A stretch of DNA of 64,000 nt from Salegentibacter salegens (lineage in GTDB: Bacteria; Bacteroidota; Bacteroidia; Flavobacteriales; Flavobacteriaceae). The DNA lies in NCBI RefSeq assembly GCF_900142975.1, contig NZ_LT670848.1, forward strand, positions 3,946,000 through 4,009,999, given 5' to 3'. Each line of letters begins with the position of its first letter. Position 1 is the first letter of the stretch. The notes beneath the pieces are model-generated. The model searched no databases and was not told the origin of the DNA. It saw nothing but the letters and a program-made list of their open reading frames with translations. Both the position numbers and the translations under genes were made by a program. Positions 36,361 to 45,664 of this stretch are shown in pieces.

Positions 36361-37479
36361 TTATTGTTTTTTAAGTTCAGTAAAAAGCGATTTTAATAAT
36401 TCGCCATCGTCTCCGTGGTATTGCCAAAACATTGCGCCACCAAGATCATTCTCTTTAATAAACCGAGCTTTTTCCTTTATAGACTCGGGATCATCATAGG
36501 TGATAAAGGTGCCGGTATCTTCGCGCCATAAATAGGGTGCTTTAGCCGTTTTATCCCACAAGCGCCTGTAATTACTTGTTTTTAAACTGTCTTTTAATTC
36601 CCGATAATTTATACTGAAAGAATTTCCGAAAGCTTTTTGGTGAAGACCTGAGTTTCTGTTTTGGGTTTCGTGCCAACCGCGCCCATAAAAAGCCATTCCT
36701 ATAACAAGTTTTTCTGAAGGAGCGCCAGCCGCTAAATGTTCTTCTACAGCCTTTTTAGTGCTCTGTTTATAAACTTCGGGATCGGTTTCTGAGACATATA
36801 AATTGGTATGATGCGAAGTAGAATCGTTCCAACCTCCCTGGTAATCATAACTCATAATATTAATAAAATCCAGGTGGGGATGAATCTTGTTTAATTCAAC
36901 GTGCTTTAAATATTCTTCATTTGCAGCGGTGGCAATAGTTAATAGATAATTTCGATTATCAATTTTGCCAACCGAATCTAACTTTTTTCTAAAAAGCTTC
37001 AAGATAGAGGTAAAGTTTTCTTTGTCGTCGGGAGAATGATTATTTCCTGCTCCCGGTTGTCCTGGATATTCCCAGTCTAAATCTATCCCGTCTATATTGT
37101 GTTTTTTAAGAAATGAAATTCCGCTGTTGGCAAATCGCTCCCTGTCACTTTTGGTAGCCACAGCTTCAGAAAAGCCACCAGACCAGGTCCAGCCCCCAAC
37201 CGAAATCAGGATTTTTAATTCGGGATTATTATTCTTTAAACTGTTTAATTTCTTTAAGCGTTCTACATCTTTGGGATTTCCCTCTATAATTTTTCCGTCT
37301 TTAATATTTGCAAAAGCATAATTTATATGAGTAAGTTTTTCGGCAAAAATTTCATTAAACCTGTCATCAACATTGCCGGCTACAATATACCCCACAATCT
37401 TCTTTTGTGCTCTTAATGCTGAATTACTAAAAAGAAAAACTAAAAGTAGAATTAGAGAAATTACAGATGCTCTTTTCAT
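36361..37479 (-). CDS. GH18 chitinase, secreted
   Basis: The 372-residue protein has a signal peptide (cleaved near ALRAQ, residue 25) and one GH18 domain. The catalytic motif DGIDLDWEYPG (130-140, acid Glu137) is complete, and LISVGGWTWSGGF, MSYDYQGGWND and GMAFYGRGW are further family blocks. It should hydrolyse chitin or related beta-1,4-GlcNAc polymers outside the cytoplasm. No carbohydrate-binding module or type IX secretion tail is seen, so it may be periplasmic. No sugar-utilisation genes neighbour it. Confidence 0.94.
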   Translation of the reverse strand: MKRASVISLILLLVFLFSNSALRAQKKIVGYIVAGNVDDRFNEIFAEKLTHINYAFANIKDGKIIEGNPKDVERLKKLNSLKNNNPELKILISVGGWTWSGGFSEAVATKSDRERFANSGISFLKKHNIDGIDLDWEYPGQPGAGNNHSPDDKENFTSILKLFRKKLDSVGKIDNRNYLLTIATAANEEYLKHVELNKIHPHLDFINIMSYDYQGGWNDSTSHHTNLYVSETDPEVYKQSTKKAVEEHLAAGAPSEKLVIGMAFYGRGWHETQNRNSGLHQKAFGNSFSINYRELKDSLKTSNYRRLWDKTAKAPYLWREDTGTFITYDDPESIKEKARFIKENDLGGAMFWQYHGDDGELLKSLFTELKKQ

Positions 37480-37541
37480 AGTTTAAGGGATTAGCTTGAA
37501 GGTTTAAAATACTAAATTAGCGGTTCTATAAAAATACCTTA

Positions 37542-37997
37542 ATGAATAAGTTATTCCTAATTAGTTTTTTGTTTTTCTGCCAGTTAGGCTGGAGTCAAAA
37601 TTCAGAAAAAGAAGATCTTCAAAATTTGATCGAAGACTTTTTTGAAGCTTTTCACGCCCAGGATTCTAAAGCATTACGAAATTTTGCCCATCCAGAAATT
37701 AAAATGCAATCTGTAGCTATTGATGCTGAAGGAAATACTACCCTTTCTACCGAAGAATACACTACTTTTTTAAAATCTATTGCGTCAATTCCGGAGACCA
37801 CTAAATTTGAAGAACAATTACATGGATTCGAAATTAATATCAATGATATGATCGCCAATGTAAGTATTCCTTATTCGTTTTTTATAAATAATGAATTGAG
37901 TCATTGCGGCGTGAACACTTTTCAATTGATGAAGTCTAAAGGCGAATGGAAAATTATTTATCTGGTTGATACGCGCAGTAAATTGGGGTGCGAATAA
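37542..37997 (+). CDS. Secreted NTF2-like/SnoaL-like protein
   Basis: The 151-residue protein has a signal peptide (cleaved after LGWSQ, residue 19) and an NTF2-like fold pattern: the helix EKEDLQNLIEDFFEAFHAQD followed by a strand-rich half (MIANVSIPYSFFINNELSHC, NTFQLMKSKGEWKIIYLVDT). Such domains are used for ligand binding or as small enzymes; the true activity cannot be deduced. It runs divergently from the chitinase and ends five bases before the convergent stop of the FGE-like gene. Confidence 0.85.
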   Translation: MNKLFLISFLFFCQLGWSQNSEKEDLQNLIEDFFEAFHAQDSKALRNFAHPEIKMQSVAIDAEGNTTLSTEEYTTFLKSIASIPETTKFEEQLHGFEININDMIANVSIPYSFFINNELSHCGVNTFQLMKSKGEWKIIYLVDTRSKLGCE

Positions 37998-38002
37998 TTT
38001 CT

Positions 38003-39034
38003 TCATTCTACATCTTTTACACATCTAAAGCCTAAATGTTCCAGGCCACTTTCGGGAGTAGAACTCATTCTGGCAGCGTTTCTATAACCTGTACAATAAG
38101 ATTCACTGCATAAAAATGAACCACCACGAATAACTTTTTGTTGTTCTGCATTAAAATATTCCTTGAAATAACCATCGGTGCGTTGTTCCAGTTTTGAGTA
38201 GGCATTGGGATAATAAGTATCTAAAACCCATTCCCAGGCATTTCCTGCAATTTCATAAAGCCCGAAAGCATTGGGAGAAAAACTTTTTACCGGCGCTGTT
38301 TTCTCAAAATTATCTTTTACTTCGTTAGCAACAGGAAAATCACCCTGATGAAAATTAACAAACCCGGTAGCTTTTTCAAAATCATTTCCCCAGTGGTAGA
38401 TTTGATTTTCTTTTCCGCCTCGGGCCAGGTATTCAAATTCTGCTTCTGTTGGTAAACGTTTTCCTGCCCATTTCGCGTATGCTAAGGCATCGTACCAGGA
38501 AACCTGCACTACGGGATGATTTTCCTTTCCTTCAATATCACTTTGCGGGCCTTGTGGATGTTTCCAGTTGGCACCTTCTTTAAATTTCCACCAGGCCTGC
38601 GGATTTTCGGGATCAAAAACCATTGCGCCGGGAGGAAAACTTTCTCCGTTGATTTCAAAACTGCGCTCGGCGGTTGTTATATAACCGGTTTTTTCTACAA
38701 ATTTCCTGAATTCGGCATTAGTTACTTCCGTTTCGTCTACCCAAATGGTTTCAATAGTTTCTTGATGCTGCGGAAATTCATCGCGCCTGGCTTGTTGCGA
38801 ATTTCCACCCATCGTATAATCCCCACCTTCAATTTTTAGCATTTTGGAAGTTGAAACCGAATCGCGTTCTTTGATTTCAGCAATTTCTTCTAAATATTTT
38901 TTGTGGTAGGATTTTTCAGTTTGTTGAATATTTTCTTCGGAAGTTTCATTTTTTTCCTTTTCCTGATTTTTACAGCTGAAAAATGAAAAAAATAGAAAAG
39001 TGATAATAGTATATTTTGAAAGGAAGAAACGCAT
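38003..39034 (-). CDS. Formylglycine-generating-enzyme-like lipoprotein (SUMF1 family)
   Basis: The 343-residue protein has a lipoprotein signal (FFSFFSC, Cys21) and then an FGE-sulfatase domain: MLKIEGGDYTMGGNSQQAR, then VDETEVTNAEFRKFVEKTG, VQVSWYDALAYAKWAGKRLP, TEAEFEYLARGG and the C-terminal LGFRC. Both Cys residues that form the redox/copper site of formylglycine-generating enzymes appear to be kept in GGSFLCSESYC. It may therefore be an active sulfatase-maturing enzyme, although many Bacteroidota relatives serve in other roles such as gliding/secretion. No sulfatase is nearby. Confidence 0.88.
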   Translation of the reverse strand: MRFFLSKYTIITFLFFSFFSCKNQEKEKNETSEENIQQTEKSYHKKYLEEIAEIKERDSVSTSKMLKIEGGDYTMGGNSQQARRDEFPQHQETIETIWVDETEVTNAEFRKFVEKTGYITTAERSFEINGESFPPGAMVFDPENPQAWWKFKEGANWKHPQGPQSDIEGKENHPVVQVSWYDALAYAKWAGKRLPTEAEFEYLARGGKENQIYHWGNDFEKATGFVNFHQGDFPVANEVKDNFEKTAPVKSFSPNAFGLYEIAGNAWEWVLDTYYPNAYSKLEQRTDGYFKEYFNAEQQKVIRGGSFLCSESYCTGYRNAARMSSTPESGLEHLGFRCVKDVE

Positions 39035-39288
39035 TTTTAAATTTTCGGCTAAAGGTATAGAAGTGTTTCCAACTAAAGATTAACTGATACTGAAAATGTT
39101 TTCCAGCCAAGAACATACAAATTTTATACTCATAAAAGGAATAAGAATATTCAATAGGTTTTCTGAAATTTAGAAAGCAGAACTTTCAAAAAGTATTATT
39201 GGTGGCAAAATCACGAAAATAAAAAGCCACTAAATTCAAAATTAATATTTGAAAATTTCGTGGCAGTTTATTTAAAAATAAAAGTCTA
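39035..39288. other. AT-rich intergenic region
   Basis: 254 bases between the FGE-like gene and the alcohol dehydrogenase. The stretch is AT-rich, with TTTCGTGGCAG near 39257, a fragment of the ATTCGTGGCAA motif also present near 5874, 8960 and 21185. I see no ORF or terminator. Confidence 0.4.
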
Positions 39289-40293
39289 TTAAGGTTTTAA
39301 AACCACTCTAAATCTCGCTTTGTTATTGATCATTTTATCGTAGGCTTCGCTAACTTTATCTAGCGGATATTCTTCTATTTTAGGTTTTGTCCCGGTCATT
39401 GCGCTAAATTTTAAAGTATCTTCAGAATCCATTGCGGTACCGCTAGGCCAACCGGCAACCGATTTTCTACCCATTAGAAGTTCCATTGGAGAAACTTGAA
39501 TAGGATCTCCGGTTGCTGCAACCATTAATAGCTTCCCGTCTATTCCTAAACCACCAATTACAGAGGTAATTGCTTCGCTATTTGGAGCAGTGGCCAAAAT
39601 GAGTTTAGCACCGCCCAGCTTTTTCAATTCTTTGGCAGCATCTTTTTGTTTGGCGTTTATAAAATGATGTGCGCCTAATTCTTCGGCTAGCTCTTTTTTG
39701 CTGTCACTGGTAGAAATTGCCACGGTGCGCATTCCCATTTTTGCCGCATATTGTAAAGCCAGATGGCCTAAACCACCAATTCCCTGCACGGCAACGGTAT
39801 CTCCGGCTGTAATTCCTGAATTTCGTAAAGCGTTAAAAACAGTAATCCCGGCACAGAGCAGGGGAGCGGCTTCTGCCGAAGATAATTCTTCAGGAATATT
39901 TACCACGGCTTCTTGTGGAGCTGTCATAAATTCGGCGTAACCACCATCGTAAGAGATTCCGCTTATTTTTCCGTTTTCGCAGCTTATAAAATCACCGCGG
40001 CGGCAGGGTTCACATTCAAAACAATGTCCGCCGTGCCATCCTACACCAACGCGCTGGCCTTTTTTCCAGTTGTTTACGCGTGCACCAACTTCTTCTATAA
40101 TTCCTACCACTTCGTGGCCGGGAACGCGCGGATATTCAATGCCTGGAAACGCGCCATCTTTTACAAAAGCATCGCTATGGCAAATACCGCAAGCTTCTAC
40201 TTTAATTAAAACTTCGTTCTCTTTTGGTGAAGGTTTGTCGATATCTACAACATGAAAATCACCACCTTTTTCTTTTACCTGTACAGCTTTCAT
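39289..40293 (-). CDS. Zinc-dependent alcohol dehydrogenase
   Basis: The 334-residue MDR enzyme has the catalytic zinc site in ACGICHSDAFVKDG and PRVPGHEVVG, four structural-zinc cysteines in HCFECEPCRRGDFISC and the NAD-binding AVQGIGGLGHLALQYA. It most resembles AdhA/AdhP and cinnamyl-alcohol-type dehydrogenases acting on primary alcohols or aldehydes. It appears monocistronic; flanking gaps are 75 bases downstream and 254 upstream. Confidence 0.93.
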   Translation of the reverse strand: MKAVQVKEKGGDFHVVDIDKPSPKENEVLIKVEACGICHSDAFVKDGAFPGIEYPRVPGHEVVGIIEEVGARVNNWKKGQRVGVGWHGGHCFECEPCRRGDFISCENGKISGISYDGGYAEFMTAPQEAVVNIPEELSSAEAAPLLCAGITVFNALRNSGITAGDTVAVQGIGGLGHLALQYAAKMGMRTVAISTSDSKKELAEELGAHHFINAKQKDAAKELKKLGGAKLILATAPNSEAITSVIGGLGIDGKLLMVAATGDPIQVSPMELLMGRKSVAGWPSGTAMDSEDTLKFSAMTGTKPKIEEYPLDKVSEAYDKMINNKARFRVVLKP

Positions 40294-40367
40294 AACTTTT
40301 TTTTTGGTTGGAAACTGAAGTTACAAAAAGGCTAAATGCTTCTGTTTTAATCCTTTGTTAAATAAGT

Positions 40368-41045
40368 TTATAAAAGCTTTGGAAGAAGGAAGAATACTAC
40401 AATTCCGTTGTTCATGGCGTGCATAGCGATTGGCCAGATAAGGTTTCCGTTTTCGACTTTTATTTTTCCGAAGAAATACCCGGCGATAATTCTTGGAAAA
40501 ATTAATATAAATAGAATAAGATCAAATTCCCATCCTTCAACATAATTCCAAATATGAACCAGCCCAAAAAGCACAGCAGTAAGTAGCCAAATAAACCTAT
40601 AATTCCGGTATAGAATTATGCGAAATACTCTAAGAAACCTTGAAGGAGTAAGAGATTGTAAAAACAGAAAAATGATAATAGCCGATAAAATTACCAGGCC
40701 ATATTTAAGTAATGAATGAGCTTCCTGTGGAATAAAACCGAGTCCTACAAAGGCAAGTACAGCACAAATGAAAATATAGATTTCGGTAAAAGAAGGTTTT
40801 ATAAGTGTTCTAAACATACTTTCTTCCAGGAGTGGCGCGATAATTACCGCCATTAGGACAAATGCCAACGGACTTTCGTTCATTAAATCGAATAGTTCGG
40901 TTTGCTGGTATTTTTCCAGGTCTAATTCCGGTAAAAATGTATTTAAAAATCCCAGTAGAAAGAAAAACAAAAAATAGGTCCCAATCATGAACCAGTAGTT
41001 GCGAAAGAGATTGCTGACTTTAGGTGGGATTTTTGGAAGCTGCAA
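40368..41045 (-). CDS. CPBP-family intramembrane metalloprotease
   Basis: The 225-residue protein has six or so hydrophobic segments and the CPBP (Abi) motifs: EESMFR with Glu74, Glu75 and Arg79; FGLVHIWN with His164; and HAMNN near residue 209. The family covers CAAX-processing and bacteriocin-immunity-type proteases in the membrane. Its substrate is unknown, and no prenylated target is expected in this organism. It stands alone between the alcohol dehydrogenase and sdaA. Confidence 0.88.
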   Translation of the reverse strand: MQLPKIPPKVSNLFRNYWFMIGTYFLFFFLLGFLNTFLPELDLEKYQQTELFDLMNESPLAFVLMAVIIAPLLEESMFRTLIKPSFTEIYIFICAVLAFVGLGFIPQEAHSLLKYGLVILSAIIIFLFLQSLTPSRFLRVFRIILYRNYRFIWLLTAVLFGLVHIWNYVEGWEFDLILFILIFPRIIAGYFFGKIKVENGNLIWPIAMHAMNNGIVVFFLLPKLL

Positions 41046-41238
41046 AGGATTGAATTTGATTATTGCTGCAATTTAATACTGTGGTGATATTTTAAGCCAC
41101 GAATTCACGAATTTTTATTTGTGAAATAATAAAAACTGATAATTAAAAAAATGAACAATAACCGAAAACCGAGAACAGATCAAAAACAGATTGCCGCATC
41201 GCTTCGCTCTTCGCAATGACGATTATAATTATTTATTA

Positions 41239-42672
41239 CTAACAATCGCTTAAATTCACTTTAACTGCAAGTCCGCCCTCTGAGGTTTCTTTGTATTTGG
41301 AATTCATATCTTTTGCGGTGTCCCACATTGTTTCAATCACTTTATCCAGTGGAACTTTAGCTTTAGTGGCATCACTTTCCAGAGCAATTTCAGCAGCGTT
41401 AATGGCTTTTATGGCGCCCATCGCATTCCTTTCAATACAAGGCACCTGCACCAAACCGGCAATAGGATCGCAGGTTAGACCAAGGTGATGTTCCATCGCA
41501 ATCTCAGCAGCCATAAGGACCTGTTCTGGTGTGCCACCAAGTAATTCTGTTAATCCGCCGGCAGCCATTGCCGAGGATACGCCAATTTCGGCCTGGCAAC
41601 CCCCCATAGCGGCAGAGATCGTGGCACCTTTTTTAAAGAGACTGCCAATTTCACCGGCAACCAACATAAAGCGTTTCATATCTTCAAAAGTAGCCTCGTG
41701 GTTTTCGATTACCATATAATACATCATTACTGAAGGTACGGTGCCGGCACTACCATTTGTAGGTGCGGTAACTACACGACCCAAAGATGCATTTACCTCG
41801 TTCACACTAATAGCAAAACAGCTAACCCACTTAAGGATTTGCCTAAATTTTACTTCAGTTCTTCTAATAGCACTGGTCCATTCTTCGGGAGAGTTATATT
41901 TTTCTTCGCCAATAAGACGCTGATGCATTTCAAAAGAACGGCGTTTTACATTAAGTCCGCCGGGAAGGGTTCCTTCGGTATGGCAGCCAATGTACATAGA
42001 TTCCAGCATCACATCCCAAATTTGTTTTAAACCGGAATTTATTTCTTCTTCGCTTCTAAGGGATTTTTCATTTTCCAGAACAATTTCAGAAATAGGTTTG
42101 TTTTCAGCTTTGCAGTAGGCGAGAAGTTCTGTAGCTTTTTCAATTGGAAAGGGAAATTCCAAAAAGCTTTTCATCTTCTTACTGGCGTTTTTACGTTCTT
42201 TTTTAACAACGAAACCGCCGCCAATAGAATAAAAGGAAGAAGATATTTTTTTACCGTTTACCAGAGTTGCCCGAAAGGTCATTCCGTTGGGATGAAATTC
42301 AAGGAAATTACGATTGAATTTCACATCTTCAGCAATGCTAAAATCAATCTCTCTTTCAGCGTTTAAATGGAGTTTTTTAGATTCCCTGATTTTTTCAATT
42401 TCAGAATCAATAATGGAAATATCCATAGTTACAGGATCATGGCCGCAAAGTCCCAGAATGGTAGCGATATCTGTGGCGTGACCTATACCGGTAAGGGAAA
42501 GAGAGCCATAAAGATCTATGTGAATGTGTTCCACGTCATCAAAAGTCCCTTTTTGCTTTAATTCTGCAATCCAGCGTTGCGCTGCTCGCCAGGGACCTAA
42601 AGTATGAGAACTGGAAGGGCCTACGCCCACCTTCAACATATCAAAAACACTAATACATTCAATTTTTCGCAT
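41239..42672 (-). CDS. sdaA: L-serine ammonia-lyase, iron-sulfur type
   Basis: The 477-residue single-chain enzyme deaminates L-serine to pyruvate. The beta domain starts SVFDMLKVGVGPSSSHTLGP; the alpha domain has TAPTNGSAGTVPSVMMYY and the cluster cysteines in GGCQAEIGVSSAMAAGG and LTCDPIAGLVQVPCIERN. Length and order fit the E. coli SdaA-like class. It is probably monocistronic; the upstream 314 bases separate it from divergent dnaK. Confidence 0.95.
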   Translation of the reverse strand: MRKIECISVFDMLKVGVGPSSSHTLGPWRAAQRWIAELKQKGTFDDVEHIHIDLYGSLSLTGIGHATDIATILGLCGHDPVTMDISIIDSEIEKIRESKKLHLNAEREIDFSIAEDVKFNRNFLEFHPNGMTFRATLVNGKKISSSFYSIGGGFVVKKERKNASKKMKSFLEFPFPIEKATELLAYCKAENKPISEIVLENEKSLRSEEEINSGLKQIWDVMLESMYIGCHTEGTLPGGLNVKRRSFEMHQRLIGEEKYNSPEEWTSAIRRTEVKFRQILKWVSCFAISVNEVNASLGRVVTAPTNGSAGTVPSVMMYYMVIENHEATFEDMKRFMLVAGEIGSLFKKGATISAAMGGCQAEIGVSSAMAAGGLTELLGGTPEQVLMAAEIAMEHHLGLTCDPIAGLVQVPCIERNAMGAIKAINAAEIALESDATKAKVPLDKVIETMWDTAKDMNSKYKETSEGGLAVKVNLSDC

Positions 42673-42891
42673 TGTATAACTCCTATTTTGCTACAAAAAT
42701 AAGGATTTGTTAGTATGATGTAGAATGAATTGAAAAAATATTAAAACGATTTCGTAGGGAGTAAACTACTTTGAAATAAGATGGAGAGGCAATATAGTGT
42801 AATAATATTTTTGGTTTTAAGGAGAATTCAGGTGTATTTAAATTTCGATGATCGATTAAAGCGCAGATTTGGCAAGTGCTTTCAGGAAAAA

Positions 42892-42932
42892 ATGACAACC
42901 TGTCATAAGTTTTCCGCTGGCATAATGATTGA
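42892..42932 (+). promoter_or_regulatory. Palindrome and -24/-12-like element upstream of dnaK
   Basis: ATGACA-acc-TGTCAT (42892-42906) is a perfect 6-bp inverted repeat. Twelve bases on, TGGCATAATGATTGA (42918-42932) has GG and GA exactly 12 bases apart, close to the sigma-54 pattern TGGCAC-N5-TTGC (with A for the final C). A transcript from it would start near 42944, 43 bases before dnaK. The remainder of the 42673-42986 gap is AT-rich with no other feature. Confidence 0.45.
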
Positions 42933-42986
42933 CTTTAAGACCTCGAAGAATTGAAATCAATAATATAAAATATAACGAATAGAATT

Positions 42987-44918
42987 ATGGGTAAAATAAT
43001 TGGAATTGACTTAGGTACTACCAACTCTTGCGTTGCAGTAATGGAAGGTAACGAGCCTACGGTAATACCTAATGCCGAAGGAAAAAGAACTACACCATCT
43101 GTAATCGCATTTGTAGAAGGTGGCGAAATAAAGGTTGGTGACCCTGCAAAAAGACAGGCTGTTACTAACCCAACAAAGACCGTAGCATCTATAAAGAGAT
43201 TTATGGGGAATAAATATTCTGAAGCTTCTAAAGAAGCTGGAAGAGTTCCTTATAAAGTTGTTAAGGGGGATAATGATACTCCACGTGTAGAGATTGACGG
43301 TAGAAAATATACTCCGCAGGAACTTTCTGCAATGGTACTTCAGAAAATGAAGAAAACCGCAGAAGATTATCTTGGACAGGATGTAACTGAAGCGGTAATT
43401 ACCGTACCTGCATACTTTAACGATTCTCAACGTCAGGCTACAAAAGAAGCCGGTGAGATCGCAGGATTGAAAGTTAGCCGTATTATAAACGAACCAACTG
43501 CTGCAGCTCTTGCTTACGGACTTGATAAAAAATCTCAGGACCAAAAGATCGCTGTATATGACCTTGGTGGTGGTACTTTTGATATCTCTATCCTGGAATT
43601 AGGTGATGGTGTATTTGAGGTATTGTCTACAAATGGTGATACGCACCTTGGTGGTGATGATTTTGATGAGGTATTAATCGATTATCTTGCAGATTCTTTT
43701 CAGAAAGCTGAAGATATCGATTTAAGAAAAGACCCAATGGCACTTCAGCGTTTAAAAGAAGCTGCTGAAAAAGCTAAAATTGAGTTGTCTTCTTCAACAC
43801 AAACAGAAATCAACTTACCTTATGTAACGGCAACGTCAAGCGGACCAAAACACCTTGTAGAAACTATTAGCCGTTCTAAATTTGAGCAATTAGCTTCAGA
43901 ATTAGTAACACGCTCTATGGATCCTGTGAAAAAAGCACTTAGCGATGCAGGACTTTCAAAAAGCGATATCGATGAGGTAATTCTTGTTGGTGGTTCTACC
44001 CGTATGCCTAAGATTCAAGAAGAAGTAGAAGCATTTTTCGGTAAAAAACCTTCTAAAGGGGTGAATCCAGATGAGGTTGTTGCTATTGGTGCAGCTATCC
44101 AGGGTGGTGTATTAACTGGAGATGTAAAAGATGTATTGTTACTTGATGTTACTCCACTCTCTTTAGGTATTGAAACTATGGGAGGAGTTAACACGAAACT
44201 TATCGAGTCTAATACTACGATCCCAACTAAGAAATCACAGACATTCTCTACCGCGGCCGATAATCAGCCTTCAGTAGAAATTCACGTGTTGCAGGGTGAA
44301 CGTCCAATGGCGACCGATAATAAAACAATTGGTAGATTCCACTTAGACGGAATTCCACCAGCGCCAAGAGGAACACCTCAAATTGAAGTGACTTTTGATA
44401 TTGATGCCAATGGTATCATTAAAGTAAGCGCTACCGATAAAGCAACCGGTAAATCTCAGGATATTCGTATCGAGGCTTCTTCAGGATTAACAGAGGAAGA
44501 AATCGAGAAAATGAAGAAAGAAGCTGAAGCAAATGCTGATGCTGATAAGAAAACCAAAGAAAAAGTAGATAAGCTTAATGAAGCTGATGCTATGATCTTC
44601 CAAACTGAAAAGCAGTTGAAGGAATTTGGTGATAAGATTTCTGAAGATAAGAAAAAGCCGGTAGAAGAAGCTTTAGAAGAATTGAAGAAAGCTTACGAAA
44701 CTAAAGAGCTGGATCAAATCACTCCTGCTTTAGACAAATTAAACGAAGCCTGGAAAACAGCTTCTGAAGAAATGTATAAAGCACAAGCTGAAGCCCAAGA
44801 CGGTGAGGCAGGACCACAACAAGGTGCTACCGGAGCTGAAGGTGGAGAGCAAGCTGGAGGAAAGGACTCTAAGAGTGGAGACGACGTAGAAGATGTAGAT
44901 TTTGAGGAAGTGAAGTAA
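42987..44918 (+). CDS. dnaK: Molecular chaperone DnaK (Hsp70)
   Basis: The 643-residue Hsp70 has the ATPase signature [18 protein letters not shown] at its start, [17 protein letters not shown] and [11 protein letters not shown] in the nucleotide domain, then the substrate domain ([14 protein letters not shown]) and a helical lid ending in the acidic EDVDFEEVK tail. It folds proteins with DnaJ and GrpE, which are not adjacent here. Codon use is more biased than in the neighbours, as for highly expressed genes. A terminator lies about 150 bases downstream. Confidence 0.98.
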   Translation: MGKIIGIDLGTTNSCVAVMEGNEPTVIPNAEGKRTTPSVIAFVEGGEIKVGDPAKRQAVTNPTKTVASIKRFMGNKYSEASKEAGRVPYKVVKGDNDTPRVEIDGRKYTPQELSAMVLQKMKKTAEDYLGQDVTEAVITVPAYFNDSQRQATKEAGEIAGLKVSRIINEPTAAALAYGLDKKSQDQKIAVYDLGGGTFDISILELGDGVFEVLSTNGDTHLGGDDFDEVLIDYLADSFQKAEDIDLRKDPMALQRLKEAAEKAKIELSSSTQTEINLPYVTATSSGPKHLVETISRSKFEQLASELVTRSMDPVKKALSDAGLSKSDIDEVILVGGSTRMPKIQEEVEAFFGKKPSKGVNPDEVVAIGAAIQGGVLTGDVKDVLLLDVTPLSLGIETMGGVNTKLIESNTTIPTKKSQTFSTAADNQPSVEIHVLQGERPMATDNKTIGRFHLDGIPPAPRGTPQIEVTFDIDANGIIKVSATDKATGKSQDIRIEASSGLTEEEIEKMKKEAEANADADKKTKEKVDKLNEADAMIFQTEKQLKEFGDKISEDKKKPVEEALEELKKAYETKELDQITPALDKLNEAWKTASEEMYKAQAEAQDGEAGPQQGATGAEGGEQAGGKDSKSGDDVEDVDFEEVK

Positions 44919-45064
44919 GCAGAGAGCCATTTTCATAGCGCAAAGCGTTGTGAAAAATGTGCGAATCGCTTATCCCGACGAAAGTCGGGATCTCAAGAAA
45001 ACGAGAGGCTTATTCCGAACTTGCTTCGGGATCTTAAAACCTCAAACTCACATCTGAGCAATAA

Positions 45065-45100
45065 AAAAAAGCGCAATCATTAATTTGGTTGTGCTTTTTT
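45065..45100 (+). terminator. Terminator downstream of dnaK
   Basis: GCGCAATC (45071-45078), 8-base loop, GGTTGTGC (45087-45094; two wobble pairs) and T6, preceded by A8. The A and T runs on both sides make it usable in either direction. It lies just before the first lipoprotein's promoter block. Confidence 0.7.
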
Positions 45101-45111
45101 CATTTTTACAC

Positions 45112-45161
45112 GCAACCATTTCGTGTTTTTTGCATCTACTATATAAATACCAACAATTATG
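45112..45161 (+). promoter_or_regulatory. Duplicated leader block, copy 1
   Basis: The segment GCAACCATTTCGTGTTTTTT, then GCATCTACTATATAAATACC, runs up to the start codon of the first small lipoprotein. It recurs with few changes at 45612-45664 before the second lipoprotein. Conservation up to and including the first codons implies a shared promoter and 5' leader, but no standard TAnnTTTG box is obvious. Confidence 0.55.
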
Positions 45162-45548
45162 AAAAAATTTATACTATTTGCATTATTCTTTTCAGCAACG
45201 ATAATTTCTTGTACCAATAATGATGATGAAGTGATTGCAGATTCACAACTAGAAGTTCAAAACGCATGCACTGCAGATAAACCATTAGAATTAGAGTGGA
45301 TGCAGGATTTAATAACTGAGTTAAACTGCGGTGAATATGCCTGTAAGGTCTCTATTTTAAAAAGTGAATATGAAGGCGAAACAGTTTTTTATATTCAAAT
45401 GACAGACCCGGTATGCAATGGATTCGACGAGATTACTTTATACAACTGTACGGGAAAAAAGGTTGAATCATTTAGTATTGAAGAAAGCATGGAGTTCGTA
45501 AATAGTCCAGGGCGAGAGGTCGAGGAAATCTTTAGTTGTAATGTATAA
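45159..45548 (+). CDS. Small lipoprotein, 129 aa, unknown function
   Basis: MKKFILFALFFSATIISC is a lipoprotein signal with Cys18. The mature part is acidic and contains six more Cys (NAC, NCGEYACK, PVCNG, YNC, FSC), so disulfide bonds are likely outside the cytoplasm. I do not recognise a domain. Upstream block, start codon context, N-terminal codons and terminator type are shared with the next gene, so the two are a duplicated expression unit with diverged bodies. Confidence 0.75.
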   Translation: MKKFILFALFFSATIISCTNNDDEVIADSQLEVQNACTADKPLELEWMQDLITELNCGEYACKVSILKSEYEGETVFYIQMTDPVCNGFDEITLYNCTGKKVESFSIEESMEFVNSPGREVEEIFSCNV

Positions 45549-45566
45549 ATGATTCAGTTTTAAGAG

Positions 45567-45606
45567 GCGCAAAATTCCTAATTCTGAAAGAAATTGCGCT
45601 TTTTTC
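45567..45606 (+). terminator. Terminator after the first small lipoprotein
   Basis: GCGCAA (45567-45572), 21-base loop, TTGCGC (45594-45599), then T6. Its GCGCAA arm matches the dnaK terminator arm, consistent with duplication of the whole terminator-leader segment. Confidence 0.65.
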
Positions 45607-45611
45607 GTTTT

Positions 45612-45664
45612 TACAGCAACCATTTTGTGATTTTTACATCTACTATATAAATACCAAAAATTAT
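45612..45664 (+). promoter_or_regulatory. Duplicated leader block, copy 2
   Basis: GCAACCATTTTGTGATTTTT, then ACATCTACTATATAAATACC, ending at the next start codon; near-identical to the block at 45112-45161. Confidence 0.55.

Noticed and set aside
43011..43544. Minus-strand frame of 177 codons opposite dnaK
   Set aside because: Low-complexity Cys/Phe/Ser-rich translation typical of the reverse of a well-expressed gene.
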